NCBI GenBank assembly: GCA_029259895.1
Contig: JAJDEG010000547.1
Coordinates: 1 to 51,320, forward strand
DNA: 51,320 bases
DNA from: Planctomycetota bacterium
GTDB taxonomy: Bacteria; Planctomycetota; Planctomycetia; Pirellulales; PLA5
Direction: 5' to 3'
Below the pieces are notes generated by a model that worked only from the letters and a program-made list of their open reading frames with translations, ran no database searches and was not told the origin of the DNA. Of this stretch, positions 27,372 to 37,300 are shown one piece after another. The position numbers and the translations under genes are program-made. Position 1 is the first letter of the stretch. Every line of letters begins with the position of its first letter.

Positions 27372-27677
27372 ATGCGTTTAACGACAGCGTCCGTCCAAAA
27401 CCGCCAGTCGATTGCCGAGACGTCCGGCGTTTCCTTTGCCGAACCCGAGCCTTGCGAGGCGCTCGACAAGTCAGCGATCGCCGACTTGAGCGCCGGGCTG
27501 ATCGACGAGATGACGCGCGACGAACTCGTGCGGGTGATTATTTCCGCGGACGTGCCTGTCCTCCGTCACACCGACGTTCGCGAGCATCTCGCGTTCTTCG
27601 ACCGAGAAACGCTCACCCGCTTGGCGCATCTCGCCCGGCAGTGTTGCCAAAACCAAGGACGTAGGTCCGTTGTGTAA
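27372..27677 (+). CDS. Small conserved-looking cytoplasmic protein
   Basis: 101 residues from an ATG with a near-perfect AAGGAGG eight bases upstream; the ORF-track start at 27345 is less likely. The core LSAGLIDEMTRDELVRVIISADVPVL...HLAFFDRETLTRLAHLARQCCQNQG is helical and acidic with a Cys-Cys near the end. I believe similar proteins occur in other planctomycete stress clusters, but I cannot name a family or function. It lies 47 bp before hsp20 and is probably cotranscribed with it. No membrane segment or signal peptide. Confidence 0.72.
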   Translation: MRLTTASVQNRQSIAETSGVSFAEPEPCEALDKSAIADLSAGLIDEMTRDELVRVIISADVPVLRHTDVREHLAFFDRETLTRLAHLARQCCQNQGRRSVV

Positions 27678-27724
27678 CGGATCGAATTCATTCGTTTTTT
27701 GTCGATCGAGTAAAGGAGTTTCCC

Positions 27725-28195
27725 ATGACGACTGCACTTTCTACGCGCGTTTCCAAGGCCCTAAGCCCTCTGTTTCGACGCGATCCGTTCGCAAACTTTC
27801 AGCGCGAAATGGACGATTTGCTGAGGCGCGTCAAGACGGATTGGAACGGCGACTGGCCCGTCGAACCGTTCTCGCCGTCGGTCGACCTCTCCGAGACCGA
27901 CGACGCCTTGCAGGTCCGCATGGACGTGCCGGGCATGAAGCCGGACGAAATTGACATCGAGGTCTCGGGAAACACGATTCGCATCAGCGGCGAGCATCAG
28001 GAAGAGAAGGAGGAAAAGGGGATAACGTTTTATCGCATGGAGCGTCGCAGCGGCTCCTTCACCCGTGCTTTGGCGTTACCCGCCGCCGTGAAGGAGGACG
28101 AGGTGAAGGCCGAATGCGAGGACGGCGTGCTGACGATCACGCTGCCCAAGACGGAAGCGGCCAAGACGCAGAAGATCAAGGTCGCCGCGAAGTAG
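27725..28195 (+). CDS. hsp20: Hsp20-family small heat shock protein
   Basis: The 156-residue small heat shock protein has the alpha-crystallin domain at about 45-145. It opens with FSPSVDLSETDDALQVRMDVPGMKPDEIDIEVSGNTIRISGEHQEE and closes with the AECEDGVLTITLPK strand typical of the family. It prevents aggregation of unfolding proteins without ATP use. The N-terminal part (MDDLLRRV) is normal, and the C-terminal tail is Lys-rich without a clear IxI motif (KIKV is the nearest). AAAGGAG precedes the ATG. A strong hairpin lies 18 bp after the stop. Function is well supported; the heat or stress response itself is inferred from the family. Confidence 0.95.
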   Translation: MTTALSTRVSKALSPLFRRDPFANFQREMDDLLRRVKTDWNGDWPVEPFSPSVDLSETDDALQVRMDVPGMKPDEIDIEVSGNTIRISGEHQEEKEEKGITFYRMERRSGSFTRALALPAAVKEDEVKAECEDGVLTITLPKTEAAKTQKIKVAAK

Positions 28196-28213
28196 CAACG
28201 TGGCGGTTGCGAA

Positions 28214-28245
28214 GCCTGCTCCGCCACTCGCCCGGCGGAGCAGGC
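28214..28245 (+). terminator. Strong 12-bp hairpin after hsp20
   Basis: GCCTGCTCCGCC and GGCGGAGCAGGC pair perfectly over 12 bp around the 8-base loop ACTCGCCC. No T-run follows (ATTATG), so it may act as a transcript-end stabiliser or partial terminator between hsp20 and the BON gene and not as a classic intrinsic terminator. It could raise Hsp20 output over downstream genes. Confidence 0.6.
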
Positions 28246-28309
28246 ATTATGTCGCACCGATGTCGCTGCACGGGCAACGTCTGACCAAATTACACAGGAG
28301 GCCCACGGC

Positions 28310-28579
28310 ATGTTGGACCAAGACACACTGGAAGCCCGTGTCGAAAGCAGGGGAGCGCGGCGAGTCGACGCCGTGGCCGACGCTGCTCGGCAGCAACTGC
28401 GAGCCAGCACGTGTCCAAGCGTGCGCAATGTTCGGTGCGAACACCACGAAGGAGTGCTCGTGTTGCGCGGCCGCGTGTCGTCGTATTACCACAAACAAAT
28501 GGCCCAAGAGGCCGTTCGCAGACTACGCGGCGTCGAGGAAATCTGCAATGTCGTAGAAGTCGTCCTGCCGGTCAGTTAG
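28310..28579 (+). CDS. Single BON-domain protein
   Basis: The 89-residue protein is a single BON domain: VADAARQQLRASTCPSVRNVRCEHHEGVLVLRGRVSSYYHKQMAQEAVRRLRGVEEICNVVEVV. The central glycine-rich turn and the VxLxGxV strand are typical. BON domains bind phospholipid or other ligands, and small stand-alone versions are frequent with Hsp20 and CBS proteins. There is no signal peptide, so this copy is cytoplasmic, unlike OsmY. AGGAGG lies at good distance before the ATG. It lies between hsp20 and csrA on the same strand. Confidence 0.85.
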   Translation: MLDQDTLEARVESRGARRVDAVADAARQQLRASTCPSVRNVRCEHHEGVLVLRGRVSSYYHKQMAQEAVRRLRGVEEICNVVEVVLPVS

Positions 28580-28652
28580 TCGGCGTGTTGCGAGCACATT
28601 CAGCTCATATCAATTCCAGTCGGTTGTCGGACACGTTTTCAGGAGGATCGTC

Positions 28653-28847
28653 ATGTTGGTACTTTGCCGAAAACGCGGCGAACAGATCATCGTCGGTGGC
28701 GACATCGAAGTAACAATTGTCGAGATCAACGGCGATCGCGTGCGGCTCGGCGTGAACGCGCCGCTAAGCGTGCGCGTCGACCGCCGCGAAGTTCACGATC
28801 GACGCTTGAAGGAACGCAGCGCCGCATGCGAGGCGACGACGTCGTAA
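28653..28847 (+). CDS. csrA: Carbon storage regulator CsrA
   Basis: CsrA is a dimeric RNA-binding protein that blocks translation by covering Shine-Dalgarno sequences with GGA motifs. The 64-residue sequence MLVLCRKRGEQIIVGGDIEVTIVEINGDRVRLGVNAPLSVRVDRREV is clearly CsrA. RxxGE near the start and the VRLGV strand are intact; the usual L-TRK reads LCRK here. AGGAGG precedes the ATG. It sits inside the stress gene run, so post-transcriptional control of neighbouring mRNAs, whose leaders have GGA motifs, is plausible but unproven. Another csrA may exist elsewhere in the genome. Confidence 0.92.
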   Translation: MLVLCRKRGEQIIVGGDIEVTIVEINGDRVRLGVNAPLSVRVDRREVHDRRLKERSAACEATTS

Positions 28848-28882
28848 GGCAGGAAAGCAATTCTTTTGCGGGAGTTCAAGGA

Positions 28883-29401
28883 ATGCCCCTCAATATGCTG
28901 ATCGCGGACGCGGACGGTGAGTTATGCGAAGTGTTTGGTGGATTCTTCGCGCGGCGTGGCTACAACGTAGCCGCCGTCGAGGACGGCATGGCGTGCATCG
29001 CGGCGTTGCAGGCACCGGACGCACCGGATGTTCTCGTGTTGGATTGGCAATTGCCCTGGAGCGTCGATGACAAGGCGCTCGACTGGCACGGAAACCTTGA
29101 ATGGCTGCGCAGGGAGAATCTCGCCGAAGTCGCCGTGGTTGTCACGACGACCAGCGAGCCGGCTGGCATGAGCCCGATCATGCCGACGCTTTCTCATGCG
29201 CCGTGGCTGCGGAAGCCATTTCGACTCGCGGAATTGCTGCAGGCCATTCAGGCCGCGACACGCCAGGAATCGGCGAGCCGCGGCCGCGCAGACAGCGATT
29301 CGGAGGCGGTTGGCGAGCATCACGTACGACGTCGTGGCGGTGTGCCCAAAGCGGAAGCCGTTCGTGGCGCGGCGCGCCCGCATCGGCAATGGTGCAAATA
29401 G
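28883..29401 (+). CDS. Receiver-domain protein, sister of the protein at 26690
   Basis: 172 residues from the ATG at 28883 with GGGAG upstream; the longer ORF from 28664 only overlaps csrA out of frame. The receiver fold begins with LNMLIADADGELCEVFGGFFARRGY, carries a normal phosphoacceptor Asp in DVLVLDWQLPW and ends with LRKPFRLAELLQAIQAA. The C-terminal 50 residues are basic and disordered, with no output domain. It is clearly related to the 26690 protein (same start, IADxxE, PFRLAELL ending) and is probably an old duplicate that kept the Asp. Such single-domain receivers usually pass phosphate or bind partner kinases. Confidence 0.8.
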   Translation: MPLNMLIADADGELCEVFGGFFARRGYNVAAVEDGMACIAALQAPDAPDVLVLDWQLPWSVDDKALDWHGNLEWLRRENLAEVAVVVTTTSEPAGMSPIMPTLSHAPWLRKPFRLAELLQAIQAATRQESASRGRADSDSEAVGEHHVRRRGGVPKAEAVRGAARPHRQWCK

Positions 29402-29447
29402 TCCAGGGTCAATACATGTGTTCACTTCTTTCAAAAGGTAGCGTGCC

Positions 29448-30623
29448 TTGCATCCGAGAGAACAACTCCGCAGCAACGTTGCGACGGACAATCCCGACTT
29501 CCCGGTTGCCTCGACCGTAAGGCTGGGCGACAAACCAAAACCAGACGTTTCCGCCATGAGCAACTCCCTTCGGTCCCGATTTACGGCACAGGCGCGCGCG
29601 ATCGTCGCGGACCTTTTTGTTCGCAACGCCGCTTTTTATTGGGCGGATTTTATTGTCTGTCTCGTGGTCGGGTATGGCTGTGCGTTGGTCTACTTGACGG
29701 CTCCGTTGCTGTCGGCACGGCAGATCGTGTGTTTCTTTGTTGCGGCTTGCGCCCTTTATCGGCTGGCATCCTTCATGCACGAAATCGTTCACTTTCGCAG
29801 GGGAGAGATGCGAGTGTTCAAAGTTGCCTGGAATCTATTGGCCGGCATCCCAATGCTCACGCCCTCCTTCTTCTACGAGAGCCACAACGATCACCATAGC
29901 GCTCGCCATTACGGAACCGGCGACGACGGGGAGTACTTGCCACTTGGAAGGGGACCGCTTCGCGGCATCGGTTTCTTCCTCGCGCAGATTTTCGTGCAAC
30001 CGATCTTGGTGACGCTGCGATTCTTACTGGCTCCCGCGACGTTCGTGCATCCGAGACTGCGGCGGTGGGTTCTCGAACGTGCATCGTCGTTTGTAATTGA
30101 CTTTCAACACCGACGAACGATTCCGGACAATGCGCCGCGGTGGTCATGGGCATTGATGGACATCGCGTGTTGCCTGCGGGCCATTGCCATCTTCCTGTTC
30201 ATCTTCGCCGGAGTGACGCAATGGACGCGGATTCCGCAGCTCTATTTGCTCGCCGTTTTCACGGTAGGCTTGAACCACATGCGAACTTTGGCGGCGCATC
30301 GCTACCTTAGCAACGGCCAGCCGATGTCCCACGAGGAGCAACTGGTTGACTCGACGAACGTTACGGGCACTCCAGTCGTCAGCGAATTCTTGTTTCCGCT
30401 GGGAATGCGATACCACGGGCTTCATCACCTGTTCCCTGGGCTGCCTTATCACAATCTGGGCACGGCCCATCGTCGATTGATGGCGACGTTGCCCGACGAG
30501 TCGGCCTACCGAGACACCGTCTATCCTTCATGGTGGGCGGTGGTTCGCGAACTTCTCCAGAACGCGACGCAGGTCAAGACAAATGGAAAGCGCCACGCTG
30601 CCGCAACCGCCCCGGCGCGTTGA
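29448..30623 (+). CDS. Membrane fatty acid desaturase family protein
   Basis: The protein has up to 391 residues with three histidine boxes of membrane di-iron desaturases: HEIVH, HNDHH and HGLHHLFPGLPYH. Hydrophobic pairs flank them (FIVCLVVGYGCALVYLTA, IVCFFVAACALYRLA, GIGFFLAQIFVQPILVTL, AIAIFLFIFAGV). Family enzymes use O2 and electrons to insert double bonds or hydroxyls into acyl chains, adjusting membrane fluidity. The TTG at 29448 has AAAGG upstream; the ATG at 29556 is the alternative and would remove a 36-residue polar leader. It is the last gene of the stress run. Substrate and regiochemistry cannot be inferred. Oxygen dependence fits the possible oxygen sensor nearby (inference). 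Confidence 0.85.
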   Translation: MHPREQLRSNVATDNPDFPVASTVRLGDKPKPDVSAMSNSLRSRFTAQARAIVADLFVRNAAFYWADFIVCLVVGYGCALVYLTAPLLSARQIVCFFVAACALYRLASFMHEIVHFRRGEMRVFKVAWNLLAGIPMLTPSFFYESHNDHHSARHYGTGDDGEYLPLGRGPLRGIGFFLAQIFVQPILVTLRFLLAPATFVHPRLRRWVLERASSFVIDFQHRRTIPDNAPRWSWALMDIACCLRAIAIFLFIFAGVTQWTRIPQLYLLAVFTVGLNHMRTLAAHRYLSNGQPMSHEEQLVDSTNVTGTPVVSEFLFPLGMRYHGLHHLFPGLPYHNLGTAHRRLMATLPDESAYRDTVYPSWWAVVRELLQNATQVKTNGKRHAAATAPAR

Positions 30624-31358
30624 TGGTCCCGATCGATTAATTCTCGATCGAGTCCACGGTCGTCGCTTACCGGACCGAGGTGCTTGAGTTTGTTCGGAGA
30701 GTCCAACGCCATACTCTTCAAGGAAACGGAACGAAGATCCGACGGTCCGGACAGAGGGCAAGGTTGCGGCGCTGGGATCCATGCGTGAGGCGAACGGTGG
30801 TGAGGTGCCCTCCGTCATTCACGGCACGCTCGCCCGAACGCCATTTCGCCACCGTCACTGCGCGATGCGATTGCGATTGATTGTCGTATTCCCTCGGGCT
30901 GCCGGGCGTGTCAATCGGGGAGTGAGACGGCAGCCGTTTGGACGAATTGCCTTGGCGACGGCGAGATCAACATTTCAGGCGGCGTAACAGGAAACGTCGC
31001 TTGGACGTTCGTGAAAGTGCCGTCATAATGGCGTACGAATTAACTCGATTCGTTTTTCGTCTCGGCCCCATCACGTTTCGCCGCAAGACCACGGCGGGTA
31101 TTCACGAACGGCCACCGCGACGATCGGAAACGGGACGCCGGTTACGGCGGCCCCGCTGCGTTTGGCACTGGGGTTTCTCGGGTGCAAACTGGCGCAAACC
31201 GTGTGCCCGTTAGCGCGAATCGGATGGCACCGTTGCGGGCACGTCTTCGGGAAGGACGGCAGGACATTAAGCTGCTCGCAAGTTATCTTCATCCGTTCTA
31301 GATGGACTCTTTGCTTGTGTCGCCCACTCGCGACCGCGTGACCCGTCGCCAACGCGAT
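30624..31358. other. Intergenic region with a diverged dispersed repeat
   Basis: About 735 bases without a convincing gene between the desaturase and the 3' end of the giant secreted protein. Short ORFs here are Arg-rich and lack ribosome binding sites. The only structured item I see is the repeat copy at 31171-31242, matched at 41987-42056. Confidence 0.5.
31171..31242 (+). repeat. Diverged dispersed repeat, copy A
   Basis: GGGTTTCTCGGGTGCAAACT ... GATGGCACC ... GGGCAC aligns over about 70 bases with GCGGTTTCTTGGGTGCAAAT ... GATGGCACC ... GGGCAC at 41987-42056, same orientation, roughly 70 percent identical by eye. Both lie just beyond the 3' end of a secreted-protein gene. Possibly the tail of a decayed mobile gene. 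Confidence 0.5.
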
Positions 31359-34300
31359 TTACGACCTGTTGCCGCGCAGGGACGTCTCATCATTGGCCAC
31401 GGCTGCGACGATCATCCGCAAACGATGGCTACCTTCGATGCCAAAACGTCTCGCGTATAGACGCCCTTGACGTTGCGCCCGCGTAGCGTTGTGCCTGCGG
31501 ACGTTGCCGAGATTGTCGGCAAACATACTTTTGGCCGCGAGCGTCCTGTCGACTGCGGCGTTTCGTTGCACGACGGGGAGCGCCGCGATCGGCGGGGCGG
31601 AAGGCGACGGCGAGCCAGCTAACGCCGTTGCAGCACGGCCGAATTCCTGTGCCAAAATGGCGGTGTCACGGCGGCCGACCACACCGTCGCCGTCGAGGTC
31701 GGCCGACAGCCCTGCGCCGCCGCTGCCAAGTTGCATTTGCAGCAGCGCTACGTCGTGTAATCCGACGATACCGTCGCCGTTAAGGTCGCCGAGCAACAGC
31801 GATGTGGAAAGGAATTCGTGTTCCAACGTGCCGATTTCGTCGACCGGCGGCGAAATGTGGACGCCATCGGCGAAGGCGTTATGAGCGTTGGACGTGAACA
31901 GGATATTCGACCAATCGGCGTAGCCCACCAAGCCCTGGCCTGGAGAAGCGCCGACGGCGGCATCGGTCGCGTTGATCGCGCCGTCGCCATTGGCGTCGAC
32001 GAAACCAGCGTTGAGGTCCGCCGCGACGCACGTGTCGTTCGACGCATTCCCGTCCCCATTGGCGTCGCCACGGCTGAAGTCAACGGCACCAACTTCGTCG
32101 GCAAGCTGTAGCGGCCAGGGACTCATCCGCACACGATGGTTATTCGTGTCGTGGGCGCCGCCGACGGCGAATTGCAGCCCCGCCGGCTCGTTGAGGCACG
32201 ACTCATCGAGCGTGCCGGCCGCGGCGCGGGAATAATCGAGCGCCCAACCCACGTTGACGTTTGGCGATTGCCAGTGGTAGTTCATTACGCTGTGGTAGTT
32301 GGGCTTGAAGTTGATATCGTCGCCGCCGCCGTGCCGCAGATTCAGCGTGTGGCCCAACTCGTGCATGAACGTGCCGGCCTGTTGGTCGGCGGTGCCGCCG
32401 GGTGTGGGCCACGCGCCGAGCGTGACCATGAAATCGTTGCCGGGCAATTCGGCCAGCCCGGACGAGCCGCCCGCCTCGTAGTTGTCGGCGAACACGGCGT
32501 AGCGGAAGACGCGCAACAGTGCGGCGCGAATGTTGGTCCAATTGCTGCTAACGCGTTGACCGGCGGTGCCGAAGCGGCCCTGCTTCACGGCGTCGAATTG
32601 CGTCCAAGCGTTGGTTTCGATTTGCGGCCAGGTGGGATTCGGCGTCGCAAGCGTCCACGCGACGCGGGGAATGTTCGTTTCGTCGAGCGTCACGTGGAGG
32701 TTAATGCCGTTCTGGCCGTCGGGATTGTTTACCAGATTGTTCGGTACGGCGGCGAACGCCTGTACGACGCGATTAAGCGTCGCCAGCGACGGCGCGCGGC
32801 CCGTCATGGCGTCCACCTCGACGAACACATCCTTGTGCATTGGATCGGCGCCCATCGCCGGTAGATTCAGATCGACCGTTCCATCGCCGTTGATGTCCAA
32901 GCCCTGGGTCTCCCACAGATCGAGCAAACCGTCGCCGTCGCTGTCGGGCAAGCCGCCCGGAATCTTGCTAGGCAAGTCGACGAGACTGACCGCCAAGCCG
33001 GTCGGACTTCCTGCAATCGGCGTCGCAAACCGCACGGAACCCTCGGCCGTAAGCGCGACGAGTTCGCCGGTGGAATAGGGCGGCACGGTTGTGTCGCGGG
33101 TCACGTATAGCCCGCCGTCTCGGCCCGGTTGGACATCCCTGGGATTGGACACCGGCCGCGCGGCAAGTTGCGCTCCTTGCGCGCTGAACAAACGCACCAC
33201 GTCGTCTTCGTCGGCGACCCAATAACCATTCGACGCCGCCGGGTTAAGAAGCAGTTGCCCTTGGTTGTTGTCCGACCAGACCAGCACGCCGCCCGTCGTC
33301 ACCGTGGCATCGCCGGGAATCGTCGGGTTCACATCCCAATCGTCGAGCACCGCGCCGTTGCGCGCGACGCGCACGATATGCCCGCGATTGGGCTGAGCGA
33401 CCAAAAAAGATCCGTCTTCGAGGACGTCGAAGCCAAAGGGATAGCGGGCCGAACGGGTGAACGGATCGTCGGGAAGCGCAAACTCGTTGGTGCGCGTCCC
33501 GCCCGGCGTGAACTCGAGAATCTTGCCGTCGCTGCCGGCGTTGCTTCCCACATCGAGCGCGACATAGATGAGGCCGCCTGGACCGATTTCGACGTCGCCG
33601 AGCGCGCCGGTCGAGAACAAAGGATCGGTGAAAGTGTCGACGAGCGCGCCGCCGGTGTTGTACGCGTAGATGGCGCCGCCGGCGGCCACGTAAATCCGCT
33701 CGGCCTGAATCGGGCCGTTGTAGGCAACGAGGTCGTATTGCGACAATGTGGCTTGCTCGAAGCCGCGGACGCGCAGCCGATAGACTTCGCCGGCGCGAAC
33801 CTGCCATTCGAGCGATTCGCTATCGCCGACGGTGGACGCTACGGCCAGCAAGTTGTCGGCGGCGTCGTAGAGATAAAGGTCGGCGTCGCCATCGGTCGCA
33901 TCGGCAAACAGGCTTGCGGTCAACTGGCCATCGCCGAGCGCCGTCCACTCGTACCAGTCCTCGTCTCCGGCGACATGAAGGCTGCGGCCGCGGACCGCGC
34001 CGTCCTCGAACGGCAACGGCGTGGGACTACCGCCACCGTCGTTCGGTTCGTCTTCGTCGATGGGAATCTCCGGTCCGTCGATCCACAGCGTGTAATCCGA
34101 ACTCAAGGCATCCAAGTAGCCGTGGACGCGAACGAAGTAAGTTCCGCCGGCAACGACCGGGGCGGTGAGAAACTCGTCGTCGGTTGTCGACGTTGCCGCG
34201 GTAAGCTGTCCACCATCGGCGTCCAGAAGTTGCAGATCAAGGTCACCCAGGGCGTGCTCGAAATACAGGTAGACATTGACGTCACCCGTCGCCGCGGCGA

Positions 34301-37300
34301 TCCAGGCGTAGTAGTCGTCGTCGCCCGGCGAATCGATCGTCAGGGCGTTCTCGATGCGGTCGCCCTCTCCCAAGAACGCGGCGGATTCAAGCGTGTCGTT
34401 GTCCTCGAATCGATCGACGGGAACGGCTGGGCCCGCAACGACCAGATCGTAGTCGAAGTGCACCGCGCCGGCAAATCCAACCGTGCGGATGTAGTAATTC
34501 TGGCCGCGGGCGACGTTGAGCGACACGTGTTCGTTGTCGTCGCTCGAAGTCGACGTGGCGAGCAACGACTGCTGCGCGTCGTAGACGTACAAATCGACAT
34601 CCCCCACATCGTGCTCGAAAACCAGATCGACCGTGAGGACGCCGTTGTCGGCGGCGGTGTAGCGAAATACGTCGTCGTTGTTCGGGATATGGATCGTGAG
34701 GTTCTCCAGCACATGATCGCCGGTTCCCAACCGCCGCGAGAACTCGAAGTCGTCGTTCGGTTCGTAGAAATCGGCGGGAACGGCGGGGCCGTTGATCCCC
34801 AAGTCGTACAATGGGTTTACGGTGCCGGCGTAGCCGTACACACGAACGTAGTACGTCTCTCCCGCGGTCACCTGATACGAAATAAACTCGTTGTCGTTGC
34901 TGCTGGTCGAACTGGCGACCGGTAGCCGATCGCCGTCGTACAACACCACGTCGACGTCCCCGGCCGCGTGGGTGAATATGACCGTGACCTGCAATTCGCC
35001 GTCGTCGGGCGCGTACCAGCGGAAGTAATCGTCGTTGTTGGAGACGTGAATCGACAGTCCGTTTTCCACGCGGTCGCCCGTGCCCAATACGGCCGCCGTG
35101 GCGAAATCGTCGTTGTTCTCGAACCGATCGCCGGGCGGCTCCGGCAGATCGATGCGCAGGTCGTAGTCCGGGTTCACCGCGCCGTTGTAGCCGTATATCC
35201 GCAGATAGTACGTTTGGTTGGCCACGACGCTGGCGACGATCTGCTCGTTGTCCGTGCCGCTGGTCGATGACGTAATGAGATTGTGGAAATCCGTCCCGTC
35301 GTGCAGCGAGATGTCGACGTCGCCGAGGTCGTCGTCGAACAGCAGGTCGATCGTTGCCGTTCCTGTTGCCGGCGCAATAAATCGAAAATAATCGTCGTTG
35401 TTGCGATGGATTGTCAGGTCGTCGCGCGCGACATCACTGGCCCCCAAGTTGCGGGCGAACTCGAAGCTGTCGTTCGGTTCGAGCGCGTCGCGCGGAACGC
35501 CGGTGAAGTCGAGGTAGAACGACATCGTCGGCCCGACTGCGGAGATGTCCGTGATCACGATGTCGCTGGCCGTGCCGTCGTTCCAGGCGGAACTGGGCGA
35601 CGTGACGGCGTTGAATTCGCTCGACGTGTTGTCCCAGAAACCGTCGTTCGCGGTGGGAGAGGCCGAGTGCTCGCGGGAAATGAACGCCGGCGCGTTGAAA
35701 TCGTTGCCGCGAAACGCCGACAGCCGCGTCTCGTCGACGTGCCAGATGGCCAGTCCCTGATCGGGAACGCCGGCCGCGGTCTGGCCGATCGGCACGTAGT
35801 CGGAGTCTCCCAGCCCGGAAATATGGCTGATCGTATTGGTCGGCGAGTCGTACGATCCCGGCCGCCAGCGGTTCTCGATCAGGAAATACTCGTTCGCGTT
35901 GCGCTGGACGCGCAGCACTTTCCCGCCATGTTCCGACGCCGCCAACGTGTACCAGCCGGGCGTGCTGGCGGCGGTCGGGGTGAGCCACCCCAGCCGCGAC
36001 TTGGTCCACGGGTCGTGATGGAAGCTGCCCGCCACGTTGAGCGTGGCGCCCATCGTCGCCCAGCGCGAGAAGCCCACCCCAACGCCGCCGACGTTCTCGT
36101 AGTTGTAGATGTCGAGCGCATCGCCGTGCAGCACGTGGCTGATTTCGTGGGCCAGCGTGATCCACGTGGCGAATTGCCCCGCCCCGGCTTCGGCGAAACT
36201 CTCGCGCAGCACGACACCGTCGTCCGTGTGGTAGTCTTCGTTGACGGAGGGATCGGCGTTGAAGTTCCGCACGTTGGCGCCGTCCCAGAGGTATCCGGCG
36301 AACGTGCCGCTGGTGGCCGCGCAGTTGGCGCTCGCCTGCGCGCTGGTCCAGAAGTCGTACAGCCCGCGACGGTGGGCGTAGTACTGTCGTTGGTAGGCCG
36401 CCGCGGCGCCCGATCCGTTGAGCGTGCCTTCGACGATGTCGAATACGCGGCCGCTCGCAGGATCGACGTCGCTGGTGCGCGCGAATGACCCAGTCGCGAA
36501 ATCGGTTTCCGGTCGCAGCGTACATTTGTGATAGCTGGCGTCGACGTCGCCGCCAATGGAGATGATTACCAATTCGTTCGCGGTCACCTCGCCGTCATTG
36601 TTTGTGTCGTACACGGAAAAGTTGAACCACGGGTCGGCGTGGACGACTGCCAGCCGGCGTTTGGCCTCTGGGCTAAGCGTATGGGCGGGAAACGTCACCG
36701 GACCGACGATCCCGTCGTAAACGAGGTCGCCTCCCTGCGGATCGAGGATTTCGCCGAGCGTGGCCGGCACGAGCGTCAACTTGCCGTTCGAATTCTCCTT
36801 AAAGTAATCGACGAGGTTATGACGCGGTTCGGCCAATAGCGCGTCGACTGCGGATAGCGATGCAATCGCCGTCGTCGATGCGCGATGCGACACGGAGAAG
36901 CCGGCGGCGGTGATGTGCAAACCGGGCCCGTCGCCCGACGCAATCAAATCGAAACCGGGACCGAAAGAAGTGTGCGTTCCCGCAGCGGCAAAGAGTTCGA
37001 CGGTCGCACCGCCCGTGTGATCGAAATATACGAGATCGAGCGTATGCGTTCCGGCGGTGAGCGAGCGCGTGCCGAACGTATCGCGCGCGGAGTGCAATGC
37101 GTCGTCCACGATCAGGTCGACACCATCGATGCGCAGTCGCGCGCCGTCGTCGCTGTTGACGCCGAACGTCCACGCTCCGGCCTGCGCGGCGGTGACGTTG
37201 AGCGTGGCCGTGGCGTGGATGACGAACTCGTCGCCTCCTCCGTGAGGAAACAGGGCGTCCGAAGGAAAACGTCCTTGGCTGCCGCCCGCGGTGTCCGAGA

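Noticed and set aside
28664-28880. N-terminal extension of the second receiver protein overlapping csrA
   Set aside because: The extension is out-of-frame csrA sequence. The ATG at 28883 with GGGAG upstream is the sound start.
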